Positions 25,622 through 33,957 of a stretch of 38,287 bases of DNA are shown piece by piece. The first letter of the stretch is position 1, and the number at the start of each line of letters is the position of its first letter. This DNA is from CAKZYD01 sp039814715 (lineage in GTDB: Bacteria; Pseudomonadota; Alphaproteobacteria; Sphingomonadales; CAKZYD01): NCBI GenBank assembly GCA_039814715.1, contig JBCCAR010000030.1:1-38287 (forward strand), written 5' to 3'. The translations under genes and the position numbers were made by a program. Below the pieces are notes generated by a model. That model saw only the letters and a program-made list of their open reading frames with translations. It was not told the origin of the DNA and made no database searches.

Positions 25622-26710
25622 TCAACTGGGCCAAACCCGGCGCACTTTGAGCCTATGCAATAAGGCAAGTGTTGTCGCTAAAACAAGAACAGCCCAGCCT
25701 TGGTGAAGCGCTCCAAGCCACACGGGCACAGCGTTTAACAAAGCAGCAACGCCGATAATGACTTGGCCTAAAATGACAAAGAAGAGTGCCACAGCCAAAT
25801 TACTCCCCGGCACATCATCAAGCCGGCGCGGGACAAACCAAGCAACCACAACTGCAGCAACTGCCACGATATACGCCAAGGACCGGTGAAGGAACTGAAC
25901 CGTTTCGATGCCATTGAAATAGCGCTCGATAAACGTCTCGCCTTCAAAGGCACCCTGCGCAATCATCTCACCGCCCATATCAGGCCAGCTATTATAGGCA
26001 TAGCCCGCATCCAGGCCCGCGACGAAAGCGCCATAGACGATCTGCAACGCAAGCAACGCCAAAAAGCCCCAGCCGACCAGCTTAATGCTCAGCTTCGATG
26101 GGCTCACCGGTGCAGGGGTGAGCAAATCAAGCGCAGTCCAAAACACGGCGCTGAACAAAATGAGCGCCAGAGACAGGTGAGCGGCCAAACGGTAGTGACT
26201 GACCTCGGGGACATCGACCAAACCTGAGCGGACCATGAACCAGCCAAGGGCGCCTTGCGCGCCCCCAAAGACTAACAAGCCCAACAAACGCGGCATTAAC
26301 GCCGCCGGTATCCAGCGTTTGGCGGCAAAAACTGCCAACGGCAGCGCAAACAGAACCCCGATGAAACGGCCAAGGTTCCGGTGCCAAAACTCCCAATGAT
26401 AAATCGATTTGAACGCCTCAAGCGACATGCCGACATTAACTTTTTGGTATTCTGGCGAGCCTTTGTACTTGGAAAATTCGGTTTGCCAGTCAGCATCACT
26501 CAGCGGCGGTACAAACCCTGTCACAGGGCGCCAATCCACCATAGACAGACCAGACTCCGTCAAACGCGTCGCGCCGCCGACGACAACCATCGCAAGGATG
26601 AAGAGCGCCACGACAGCAAGCCAAAGGCCCACGACGCGGCGATGACTTGCCTCTCGGCGCGCGTTGACGTGAGCAAAAACGCGGGCTTCTTGTTGCAGGG
26701 TATCAAACAT
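25622..26710 (-). CDS. ctaA: Heme A synthase (COX15/CtaA, type 2)
   Basis: CtaA oxidises heme O to heme A for cytochrome c oxidase, in the inner membrane. The 362-residue protein has about eight transmembrane helices. The heme-ligand histidines lie in E-F-W-H-R-N-L-G-R, H-Y-R-L-A-A-H-L-S, F-L-H-R-S-L-A-Y and L-H-Q-G-W-A-V. It opens with G-G-A-T-R-L-T-E-S-G-L-S-M, and lacks the cysteine pairs of the Bacillus type, so it is the alphaproteobacterial/mitochondrial class. The ATG at 26710 was chosen over an in-frame TTG twelve codons upstream. It is the last gene of a long minus-strand series. Confidence 0.95.
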   Translation of the reverse strand: MFDTLQQEARVFAHVNARREASHRRVVGLWLAVVALFILAMVVVGGATRLTESGLSMVDWRPVTGFVPPLSDADWQTEFSKYKGSPEYQKVNVGMSLEAFKSIYHWEFWHRNLGRFIGVLFALPLAVFAAKRWIPAALMPRLLGLLVFGGAQGALGWFMVRSGLVDVPEVSHYRLAAHLSLALILFSAVFWTALDLLTPAPVSPSKLSIKLVGWGFLALLALQIVYGAFVAGLDAGYAYNSWPDMGGEMIAQGAFEGETFIERYFNGIETVQFLHRSLAYIVAVAAVVVAWFVPRRLDDVPGSNLAVALFFVILGQVIIGVAALLNAVPVWLGALHQGWAVLVLATTLALLHRLKVRRVWPS

Positions 26711-26781
26711 GGGGCTGGTGGTAACGGCCAACGCGCGGCCCGGCAAGCGCCGAAATGCCGCTCCTTATGGAGGCGGCGGCC

Positions 26782-27192
26782 TTATTTGGCGCGGCCCGTT
26801 AGCTTCTCGGCCGTACGCAGCGCGCCCAGGCCAAGCATGGCAAGAACGAGCTCAAGCAAGTGATCCGCATCTATCTGAGGCGGCGTGACCTCAAGCCCGC
26901 GCAGCACAACGATCCACTCAAACAACGGATGGCCAATGAACGACCAAAAAACGCCAAGCCCGCAAATCCAACCGATAAAGGGCCGCCATCCAGCAACGAA
27001 GATCGAGCGATGCGCCGCTTCAATTTTGTTAATCTCTGCTTGGAGGAGATGCGGTTTCTGCGCGATTTTCGTGAGGACAATCGTCGCTTGCGCACGCTCC
27101 TCATCGGAGGTGAAAAGCTTGTCAAAGACATTGCCCAGTGCCGTCACGGCATCCGTCGCTGGCCGCGCGAAAAGCGAACTCAAAAGGCTCAT
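26782..27192 (-). CDS. Holin of the 3TM family (phage_holin_3TM-like)
   Basis: The 136-residue membrane protein has the hallmark G-W-R-P-F-I-G-W-I-C-G-L-G segment near residue 68, followed by F-W-S-F-I-G-H-P and a second hydrophobic stretch (L-L-E-L-V-L-A-M-L-G-L-G-A-L). An amphipathic, charged N-terminal part precedes these. Holins of this family make the membrane lesions that let an endolysin reach the wall in phages and gene transfer agents. Its ATG overlaps the stop of the M15 peptidase gene (ATGA), which indicates translational coupling. Confidence 0.85.
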   Translation of the reverse strand: MSLLSSLFARPATDAVTALGNVFDKLFTSDEERAQATIVLTKIAQKPHLLQAEINKIEAAHRSIFVAGWRPFIGWICGLGVFWSFIGHPLFEWIVVLRGLEVTPPQIDADHLLELVLAMLGLGALRTAEKLTGRAK

Positions 27193-27590
27193 GGCAGCTT
27201 TGACCGCACTTCAAAATGAACAAGATCATCAAAGCGATTGTCGCGCGTCTGAAAGTCACCATCCCAATCTCCGCCCCAGCGCAGAGCGATGCCAAGCTGC
27301 TTTGCTGTGCCAAGCACGATGCCGCCGAAGAGATGGAAGCGGTCGCGGTCATCCCAATCAATGGGCCAGGGCGCAGCGTCTACGGCAAGGCTGGGCCGCG
27401 CATTGTGTTTACTCCTGGGCCAGTGCAGCTTTGATTGGCCGCGCGCATAAGCGGCTTCCTGCCGGTCGCGGCTGCGGTGGCCTTCTAGAATGGAGCAGTC
27501 GACCTGTGTGATCACAGCATGAAAGAGCGTCTGCAGCCGCATATCGCAGCTCGCCAAGCGCTGAAGGGAGGTATGTGAGAACTCGGGCAT
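27189..27590 (-). CDS. M15-family peptidase, endolysin-like (VanY/L-Ala-D-Glu type)
   Basis: The product is 133 residues with the zinc-binding S-K-H-N-x-R-P-S-L-A-V-D (His and Asp ligands), then P-W-P-I-D-W-D-D, W-G-G-D-W-D-G-D and the C-terminal V-H-F-E with the second His ligand. This is the pattern of phage M15 endolysins that cut peptidoglycan stem peptides. No signal peptide is present, so export would depend on the holin that follows. I chose the ATG at 27590; two nearby in-frame starts (27611, 27632) are possible. Both lysis genes lie alone among housekeeping genes. Confidence 0.87.
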   Translation of the reverse strand: MPEFSHTSLQRLASCDMRLQTLFHAVITQVDCSILEGHRSRDRQEAAYARGQSKLHWPRSKHNARPSLAVDAAPWPIDWDDRDRFHLFGGIVLGTAKQLGIALRWGGDWDGDFQTRDNRFDDLVHFEVRSKLP

Positions 27591-27670
27591 GGCCTGAAAA
27601 TACGGGGCCATAGGGCATGTAGGACAGCGCAAAATCGCTGGGGAGCGCAGAGTTTACCGTGACGCTGGTG

Positions 27671-28429
27671 TCACCTTCCTACCCAGTGCCCGGTCAGTTT
27701 TTCCTCAAGCCAAGCAAGCAGATAGTACTGAATCACTCCAAGTCCTGAGAGCACAAACAGCGCCGCAAAAACTTTGGCTGTCTGCAAGCGGTTTGAGGCT
27801 TCGAGCATGGTCCAGGCAAGCCCGCTAGCTGTTCCAGAGCCAGCGACGAACTCCGCCACGACAGCGCCAATAAGCGCTAGACCCGCGGAAATTTTAAGAC
27901 CTGATAAAAACGCTGGCATGGCCGCCGGCAGCTGCAAATGCACAAAGGTTTGCCAGCGGCTAGCACCATAGAGGCGGAACAAATCTTTCAAGTTTTTGTC
28001 GATGCCGCGCAGGCCTTGGATCAAAGTGGTCAACAGCGGGAAAAACGCAACGAGTGTTGCAATGATGACCAGCGCCAAATCCACGTTGTCAAGGCCGACC
28101 CAAATCATAATAAGCGGCGCCACCGCAATGATGGGCGTGACTTGCAAGACGACCGCATAGGGATAAAAGGTCAGCTCCAAAATGCGGGCTGCGGAAAAGG
28201 CTAGCGCTAGAAATAACGACAAGGCGATGGCAACGGCTAAGGAAATCCAGGTGATCTTGAGCGTGTGCCATGCCGCTACAGCGAGGTCTGCGACAGAGAC
28301 CTGCAAGGCCTGACCAATGGCCGACGGCGCAGGCAGAATAAAGTCTTTCACATTCAAAAGATCGACCGCCCATTCCCAAATGATGAGAAGAACGATGGCG
28401 GATACAATCGGAGCGATGATCTTGGTCAT
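27671..28429 (-). CDS. ABC transporter permease (NMT1/taurine-nitrate type)
   Basis: The 252-residue protein has about six transmembrane helices of the SsuC/TauC/ThiX type and the EAA-loop-like L-F-R-L-Y-G-A-S-R-W-Q-T-F at about residue 150, which contacts the ATPase. It provides the membrane channel for the importer encoded with the two preceding genes. Its ATG overlaps the stop of the ATPase gene by four bases. The transported substrate is unknown. Confidence 0.92.
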   Translation of the reverse strand: MTKIIAPIVSAIVLLIIWEWAVDLLNVKDFILPAPSAIGQALQVSVADLAVAAWHTLKITWISLAVAIALSLFLALAFSAARILELTFYPYAVVLQVTPIIAVAPLIMIWVGLDNVDLALVIIATLVAFFPLLTTLIQGLRGIDKNLKDLFRLYGASRWQTFVHLQLPAAMPAFLSGLKISAGLALIGAVVAEFVAGSGTASGLAWTMLEASNRLQTAKVFAALFVLSGLGVIQYYLLAWLEEKLTGHWVGR

Positions 28430-29166
28430 GAGGCGTGGTCTCCCACCACAGCGCGCAAAGCAGTGGAAACAGCGGAGCTCGCCTGAGCAAAAACGCTGGA
28501 TTCTCGAAACGCTGCACCGCGTACGCCGGTACTCTCTATGCCTATTTCATCGGCAATACGGCCTGGCCCAGGCGTCATCACCAATACCCGGTCGGACATG
28601 AAGCAAGCCTCAAACACGCTATGCGTGACGAAAATGACGGCGAGCCTGTCGGACTGGGCAATATCGCGGACGAGCTTAGCCAAATCAAAACGGCGCAGCT
28701 CATCAAGGGCGGCAAAGGGCTCATCCATGAGGAGCAGATTGGGCTGGCTCACCAGCGCGCGGGCGATGGAAACGCGCATTCGCATACCCCCGGACAGCTG
28801 GGACGGAAAGGCGTTTGGGCGATCAGCAAGGCCGACCCTCCCTAATGCCGCTCGCGCACGGTCTTCATCCACCCCGCCCTTCAGCCGCAACGGAAGAGTG
28901 GTGTTGCCGAGGACTGTAAGCCATGGCAGCAAGGCGGCATCTTGAAACACGAAAGAGAGACGCGTCGATGGACGGCGGGTGACGCTTCCCACCGCAGGCG
29001 TCTCTAGCCCCGCTAGCGCTCGTAAAACACTGCTTTTACCGCATCCTGACGGACCAACAAGCGTCACCACCTCACCGTCGGCAACCGACAATGACACATC
29101 GCGCACAGCCTCAAAATCATCAAAGACGATGCGCAACCGGTCCGCGGCGACCAACGGTTCGCTCAC
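28426..29166 (-). CDS. ABC transporter ATP-binding protein
   Basis: This 246-residue nucleotide-binding subunit has Walker A G-P-S-G-C-G-K-S-S at about 38-46, Q-loop V-F-Q-D-A-A-L-L-P-W, signature L-S-G-G-M-R-M-R-V-S, Walker B L-L-L-M-D-E-P-F-A-A-L-D and the switch histidine in V-T-H-S. It belongs to the nitrate/sulfonate/thiamine-precursor group. Its ends overlap the substrate-binding gene upstream and the permease gene downstream, four bases each. Confidence 0.93.
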   Translation of the reverse strand: MSEPLVAADRLRIVFDDFEAVRDVSLSVADGEVVTLVGPSGCGKSSVLRALAGLETPAVGSVTRRPSTRLSFVFQDAALLPWLTVLGNTTLPLRLKGGVDEDRARAALGRVGLADRPNAFPSQLSGGMRMRVSIARALVSQPNLLLMDEPFAALDELRRFDLAKLVRDIAQSDRLAVIFVTHSVFEACFMSDRVLVMTPGPGRIADEIGIESTGVRGAAFRESSVFAQASSAVSTALRAVVGDHAS

Positions 29167-30131
29167 GGCGCCGCCTGAAGAAATGCGCTTGTAATATACT
29201 TTGGCAGCGGCAAGCCAGGCTCATACAAGCCCATGTCTTCGACCTGCGCTAAAAGTGCGTACCAGCGCGCCCCATCCATATAGCCAACATCTTGCCAGCG
29301 CGCCCCGGCAGGCAAAACGATCTCATTGTCCTTCAGCGCCTGGCGCGCATGATCAAGGAGCGCTTGAGTCATCTCGCGGTTTTCTTTTAAAATGCGGGTG
29401 TTGGCTGGTTTTGGGTCGCCCTGAAGATAGTCATACCACCCACGTTGATTGGCAGAGACAAACGCGCGCACGGCGCCCGGGTCCTCTCTCACCAGCGCGC
29501 CGCTGACGGCGACCATGGCCGCATAGCCCGTATAGCCATTGTCCGCCAAGAGGAACGGAACCGGGGTCATGCCCGTTTGCGCGGCGGTGAATGGCTCGCT
29601 GGTGATATAGCCTTGCTGGGCCGCCGATGGCGTGACCAGCCAAGGCGCCAAGGAATAGGTATATTTTCGAATCTGGCTATCGCTATAGCCATAGCGGGCT
29701 TTCAGCCACTGCCAGAAAGTCCCAACAGAAGCATCTCCGACAAAAATCGGCTTACCGCGCAGGCCTTCTAGTGCGGTAATCCCGCTGGATTGGTGCACCA
29801 TCAGGACCTGCGGGTCCTTTTGAAAGGCCGCCATGACGATTTGGACATCTGCCTTCAACGCAACAAGGTTCAAAGCCTGAAACGCATTGGAGATCATGGC
29901 AGCATCCACAGCCCCCGCCGCGAGAAGCCGGGCAGGATCACTTTGCGGCCCGCCAGCACGCAACTTTACCTGAATGCCAGAGGCGCCATACAGCCCCGCT
30001 TCCGCCGCTTGATAGAAACCGCCCTGCTCGGCTTGGGGGCGCCAATCCATTAAAAAATCAATCTCTTGCGCCAAGGCAGGTGCTGGAAACGCAGCAAGCA
30101 TGGAGAAGAAAGCCGCCAATAGAACACGCAT
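29163..30131 (-). CDS. ABC transporter substrate-binding protein (NMT1/THI5-like)
   Basis: This 322-residue periplasmic protein has a signal peptide (cleavage after A-L-A-Q) and the family opening D-W-R-P-Q-A-E-Q-G-G-F-Y-Q-A-A-E-A-G-L-Y. It continues with G-G-P-Q-S-D, L-L-A-A-G-A-V-D-A-A, and E-P-F-T-A-A-Q. These marks are shared by binding proteins for thiamine pyrimidine precursors, riboflavin and related aromatics. The ligand here cannot be fixed, and no TPP or FMN riboswitch was seen upstream. Its ATG shares one base with the DUF2207 stop (TAATG), tying it to the lemA-DUF2207 pair. Confidence 0.9.
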   Translation of the reverse strand: MRVLLAAFFSMLAAFPAPALAQEIDFLMDWRPQAEQGGFYQAAEAGLYGASGIQVKLRAGGPQSDPARLLAAGAVDAAMISNAFQALNLVALKADVQIVMAAFQKDPQVLMVHQSSGITALEGLRGKPIFVGDASVGTFWQWLKARYGYSDSQIRKYTYSLAPWLVTPSAAQQGYITSEPFTAAQTGMTPVPFLLADNGYTGYAAMVAVSGALVREDPGAVRAFVSANQRGWYDYLQGDPKPANTRILKENREMTQALLDHARQALKDNEIVLPAGARWQDVGYMDGARWYALLAQVEDMGLYEPGLPLPKYITSAFLQAAP

Positions 30132-32086
30132 TACCAGCCGCCGCCACCGCCGCCACCGGAAAAACCGCCACTGCTGCCAAAGGCGCTGCCACTCGAGCGC
30201 TGGGGCGGGCTGGACGCGCGCGCTAAACTGCCCGCAAATTGAGAAGAAATGAGACTGCTAAACCGCCCCGCCGCAAATGGCCGCGTGCCGCCCGCATAAT
30301 ACCAAAGCGGTCGATAAGGCTCCACACCGCCACTTTCAACTTGCGTCGCTTGGGAAAGCTGCTCTTCAAACAGCGCGCTCCATTCGTGCTCCACATCTAA
30401 CGCAAGCGCATGCGGCAGATAAGCTTCAAACATCTCAGGCGTCATGTCCGGGGGGTTATGAAAATCCATACGATCTTGCTCTGCAACACGCAGATACTCT
30501 CGAAACCCATCAATTTCATCCAGCAGTCGACGCCCTACCCGAGTTGGCGCTTTCATCCAATGGTAGAAAGCGACGCAGGTCAAGACGATGGCGGCAGCCA
30601 AACCTGCAATCGAAGGCGACGCAACAGTGATAAAAACACCTACGCCGACCACGAGGCCGGCGCCAGTTATGAGCATTGGAATAGAGCTGCCTAGAGCCCT
30701 TACGACTGCGCCAAAGGAGACCTTTGTAACAGCCATTAACCAGCTTGTTCGCGTGCGCACAACCGCTTCATACGTCCCAAAGCCCCAAACGGCGAGCCAA
30801 AGCCCTAAAAAAAGCGTCGGCAGGGCCTTATCGGACGTCACGGCGAGCCAAACCAAAAGCGCAGCGCCGATCAGGCCGCCAATCATCACCGTACCGCTAT
30901 TGAGCGTAAAATAAGCGCGCTCATAATCAGACTTAAGCGCGGTCTCGAGGTCCCGTTTTGCTTGCCTCAGCCGCATGTGGTTGATGCGGCTTACATCAAA
31001 GCGCGCAGGTCCGTCTTTATAAAGCGCATCTGCCACAGCCTTTTCCGCCTTGGTCAGTTGCACATTCTTGCGGAAGGTCCGTTCAATAAAATATTCGTTG
31101 GGGCCTTGTTCGTTGATGATTAGATAGCGCTTAACGGCCATAGCCAAAATGGCAGACGTAAGCGCTTTATCGTCTGTATTCATGTTGCGGACAAATCGCA
31201 TAGCAGCTGCGCCAAGGCCAGCAGGCGGATAGTACCGCGGGACAAGCGGGCCTGCTTTAGGATCGCGTCCTTTTTGCCACCACATGACAATAAAATAGCC
31301 AAGCAAACCCATATAGCCGGCCCCAATCGGGATAACGCCCAGATCGGAAATTCTTGAAAGGAATTTTTCATGTCGCGGCGGCTGGGCAACGATCCCTGTC
31401 GGCCAAATTGCTGCGACGGTCAGGCCTTCGCCGGAGAGCAAACGCTGAGATACGGAGAAGGTAATCGAGCCATCAAGGTTGTTGCGGCGCTCTGCGAGTG
31501 TGGTGCGCGCGCCGCGCGGCCCTGTATAACTGCGTGCCCGGTCAAACCTTGCCCCAGGCGGGGGGACGATGCGGACCTGCGCGCGCAAGATAGGCAGCTC
31601 CCAGCCATTGCCCGTCACGTTCCAATAGAGTTCGTCATAGCCATCGTAAAAACCAACCTGCCGACCAGTGGTATAGGTGATTTCATAGGTTTGCACCGAT
31701 CGGTCGAGCACCACGTCTGACCGGCCAATGCGAATGCGCATCATATCTCCGGCTTTTTCAACCACATAGCCTTCCGCTATGCCATTGCGCGTGACGCTTT
31801 GTACATCATAACGCGCTTTCAGCTCTTCCCCGCGATCATCTAAAAACCGGATGGGCAAATCACGAAAAATGCCGCGCCGGATTTTGCGCTGTTCGGCGTT
31901 GACGATGATGGTTTCTTTCACCTTCAGTGTGCCATCTAGCTGAACAAACACATTGCTGACAAAGGAGCGGATCAACTCCTCCGCACTGGCGGGCACTGGT
32001 ACGAGCAACACCGCCATCATGGCAGATAAGCGGAGCACCAGAGTGATATTTCTAAAGAGGCTATGGCTGCGCAGGAAACCGGACAC
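30131..32086 (-). CDS. DUF2207 membrane protein
   Basis: The 651-residue product begins at a GTG (32086) that gives a signal peptide (R-S-H-S-L-F-R-N then a hydrophobic run to P-A-S-A). The periplasmic part has the DUF2207 pattern I-R-R-G-I-F-R-D-L-P, Y-E-I-T-Y-T-T-G-R-Q-V and E-L-Y-W-N-V-T-G-N-G-W. Several transmembrane helices follow (about residues 258, 375-420, 455-490). The chain ends in a serine/glycine-rich low-complexity tail G-G-G-G-G-G-G-W. The function of DUF2207 is not known; it is often found beside LemA. No clear Shine-Dalgarno precedes the GTG, but the lemA stop is only ten bases away. Confidence 0.88.
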   Translation of the reverse strand: MSGFLRSHSLFRNITLVLRLSAMMAVLLVPVPASAEELIRSFVSNVFVQLDGTLKVKETIIVNAEQRKIRRGIFRDLPIRFLDDRGEELKARYDVQSVTRNGIAEGYVVEKAGDMMRIRIGRSDVVLDRSVQTYEITYTTGRQVGFYDGYDELYWNVTGNGWELPILRAQVRIVPPPGARFDRARSYTGPRGARTTLAERRNNLDGSITFSVSQRLLSGEGLTVAAIWPTGIVAQPPRHEKFLSRISDLGVIPIGAGYMGLLGYFIVMWWQKGRDPKAGPLVPRYYPPAGLGAAAMRFVRNMNTDDKALTSAILAMAVKRYLIINEQGPNEYFIERTFRKNVQLTKAEKAVADALYKDGPARFDVSRINHMRLRQAKRDLETALKSDYERAYFTLNSGTVMIGGLIGAALLVWLAVTSDKALPTLFLGLWLAVWGFGTYEAVVRTRTSWLMAVTKVSFGAVVRALGSSIPMLITGAGLVVGVGVFITVASPSIAGLAAAIVLTCVAFYHWMKAPTRVGRRLLDEIDGFREYLRVAEQDRMDFHNPPDMTPEMFEAYLPHALALDVEHEWSALFEEQLSQATQVESGGVEPYRPLWYYAGGTRPFAAGRFSSLISSQFAGSLARASSPPQRSSGSAFGSSGGFSGGGGGGGW

Positions 32087-32096
32087 GTATTTTAGT

Positions 32097-32669
32097 TCAA
32101 TCGCCGCCAAAGGAGACCTGGACGGGGTCTCGCGCAGCGCTGTCATCTGCCGAAAGTTCAAAATATTCAGCAAAACCAAACCCAAATTGGCGCGCGATGA
32201 TATTCGAAGGGAACTGCTCAACCTTGGTATTGAGGTCTTGCACGCTGCCATTATAAAACCTGCGTGCGCGCTGAATTGTCTCTTCAATCTGCGACAGTTC
32301 AGATTGAAGAGCCTCAAAATTTGAATTTGCTTTCAGCTCTGGATACGCTTCGGCAACAGCAAAGAGCTGGCGCAGCATGCCCGACAGCATATTCTCCGTA
32401 AGCGCTTGCTGCGCCGGTGTTCCGTCATTGGCGATCGCGCTATTGCGGGCCTTAACCACGCTCTCAAGCGTTTCAGCCTCATGGCGCGCGTAGCCTTTAA
32501 CCGTTTCGACCAGGTTGGGGATCAAATTATAACGCCGCTTGAGCTGTACATCGATATCCGACCAGGCTTGGTGCGCGCGCTGCCGCAGCGCTACTAAACC
32601 ATTGTACGCGGTAATGGCATAGCCGGCGATCAACACCGCCAGCCCGACGAAACCATAAAGAACAATCAT
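32097..32669 (-). CDS. lemA: LemA family protein
   Basis: This 190-residue protein has one N-terminal membrane helix (residues about 2-22) and the LemA core: Y-N-G-L-V-A-L-R-Q-R-A-H-Q-A-W-S-D-I-D-V-Q-L-K-R-R-Y-N-L-I-P-N-L-V-E-T-V, A-E-A-Y-P-E-L-K-A-N and R-R-F-Y-N-G-S-V-Q-D-L-N. The core is largely helical. Its role is poorly defined. It is the first gene of the run with DUF2207 and an ABC importer. Confidence 0.94.
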   Translation of the reverse strand: MIVLYGFVGLAVLIAGYAITAYNGLVALRQRAHQAWSDIDVQLKRRYNLIPNLVETVKGYARHEAETLESVVKARNSAIANDGTPAQQALTENMLSGMLRQLFAVAEAYPELKANSNFEALQSELSQIEETIQRARRFYNGSVQDLNTKVEQFPSNIIARQFGFGFAEYFELSADDSAARDPVQVSFGGD

Positions 32670-32778
32670 ATGCGCATATCTGACATCAAAACCGCCGAAC
32701 GCTATGAGATTTGCCCGTCACTAGAATAGGCTAACACCTCGCGCGCCCAAAGCCAGCAAGAAAGGTGCTTTTTTATCC

Positions 32779-32855
32779 TGGTCGGAGCGGCGGGATTTGA
32801 ACCCACGACCCCTTCACCCCCAGTGAAGTGCGCTACCAGGCTGCGCTACGCTCCG
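32779..32855 (-). tRNA. tRNA-Pro (GGG)
   Basis: The 77-base cloverleaf includes an encoded CCA end. The acceptor stem is CGGAGCG/CGCTCCG, the D stem GCGC/GCGC, and the anticodon stem CTTCA/TGAAG with loop CTGGGGG (anticodon GGG). The T arm GTGGG-TTCAAAT-CCCGC has one G-T pair. It lies downstream of the MerR gene on the same strand. Confidence 0.96.
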
Positions 32856-32963
32856 TTCCAGAATAGAGGCGGTTTTACCTGATTATGCGCTCAGCACAAC
32901 AAAGAATCTGCCGGACCAAATGTATAGCCCCGCATTTGCATCAGACCGCTTTAAGTATCAGGT

Positions 32964-33503
32964 TTAAGACGTCAGAATTTCGCGAATGCTTTTTAGTTCG
33001 TCGATGACTGCCGCCGCATCAGCAATGCCCGGCTGGAGCGCCCCATCCGCTGCGGTGTATGCGTCGTCGCTTGCCGGGTCTTCGAGGTCTAAGACTGGGT
33101 CCTCTTGATCAGCATCGTAATCAGTTGCAACGGCCAACGCGTCGCTTGACGCCGCGTTATCATCGGGCAGCGACAAGGATGCACCGCCATCGCTTCCCTG
33201 GAACGCGCCAAACTGAGCAATATGACTATTCACCGTCGCCCGGACACCGTTTTCGCGTAGCAGCTTCTGCACACCCTTAATGGTATAGCCATCCGTATAC
33301 AGCAAATGGGAAATCGCCCGTAGCAGCTCGAGATCTTCGGGCCGGTAATAGCGCCGATTTCCGCCTCGTTTCATAGGTTTGATCTGCGTAAACTTGCCTT
33401 CCCAGAACCGCAGCACGTGCTGGGGGACATCCAAGATATCGGATACTTCTGAGATCGTGCGAAACGCTTCCGCCGATTTTACTGATTTATCGGTTGTTGC
33501 CAT
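32964..33503 (-). CDS. MerR-family transcriptional regulator
   Basis: This 179-residue protein has an N-terminal winged helix: F-R-T-I-S-E-V-S-D-I-L-D-V-P-Q-H-V-L-R-F-W-E, then G-G-N-R-R-Y-Y-R-P-E-D-L-E-L-L and G-Y-T-I-K-G-V-Q-K-L-L. The C-terminal half is acidic and low in complexity, with no metal-binding cysteines, so it is not a metal sensor. The position directly after ihfA is conserved in alphaproteobacteria. Its targets are unknown. Confidence 0.92.
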   Translation of the reverse strand: MATTDKSVKSAEAFRTISEVSDILDVPQHVLRFWEGKFTQIKPMKRGGNRRYYRPEDLELLRAISHLLYTDGYTIKGVQKLLRENGVRATVNSHIAQFGAFQGSDGGASLSLPDDNAASSDALAVATDYDADQEDPVLDLEDPASDDAYTAADGALQPGIADAAAVIDELKSIREILTS

Positions 33504-33546
33504 GCCTTAAAAACCCTTTTGCCCTCCCCCTATAAGACGCAAGTCC

Positions 33547-33837
33547 TTACTGGCCGTTAACCCTATCACGCATGAGCTGGCTGGGGCGAAAAACTAAGAC
33601 ACGGCGGGGGTCTATAGGTACTTCCTCACCTGTTTTGGGATTACGGCCCACACGGCCGTTTTTATCGCGCAGCAAAAAACTACCGAACGATGACAGCTTA
33701 ACATTCTGGCCGTGCACCAGAGCAGATGCGACTTCTTCCAGTATCACTTCCACCAACTGAGCCGACTCATTTCTAGACAAACCAACTTCTTGATACACGG
33801 CTTCACTGAGATCGGCCCTTGTGATCGTTTTCGACAT
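33547..33837 (-). CDS. ihfA: Integration host factor, alpha subunit
   Basis: IhfA pairs with IhfB to bend DNA at specific sites. The 96-residue product shows T-R-A-D-L-S-E-A-V, V-K-L-S-S-F-G-S-F, the DNA-contact arm G-R-N-P-K-T-G-E-E-V-P-I and R-R-V-L-V-F-R-P-S. A GGGGAG sequence precedes the ATG. IHF commonly assists sigma-54 promoters, relevant to the two such promoters in this window, though IHF sites there were not identified. Confidence 0.95.
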   Translation of the reverse strand: MSKTITRADLSEAVYQEVGLSRNESAQLVEVILEEVASALVHGQNVKLSSFGSFLLRDKNGRVGRNPKTGEEVPIDPRRVLVFRPSQLMRDRVNGQ

Positions 33838-33957
33838 AGCAGCAATGCTCCCCTACTCTGCGAATTCAAAGGTTAAGCAGCTTTAAAAAGCAAATCAATA
33901 TCATATGCTTGCCCGAAGACGTTAATTCTTCGCTGCGGCGGGAAATTTGAGCGAGAA

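Noticed and set aside
27655..27672. GTGAC/GTCAC hairpin as terminator of the ABC operon
   Set aside because: Only five base pairs and no T-tract follows on the minus strand; too weak to call.
29163..32669. TPP or FMN riboswitch controlling the NMT1/THI5-like transporter
   Set aside because: The binding-protein gene overlaps the preceding gene and there is no leader room; no conserved thi-box or RFN-like sequence was recognised upstream of lemA.
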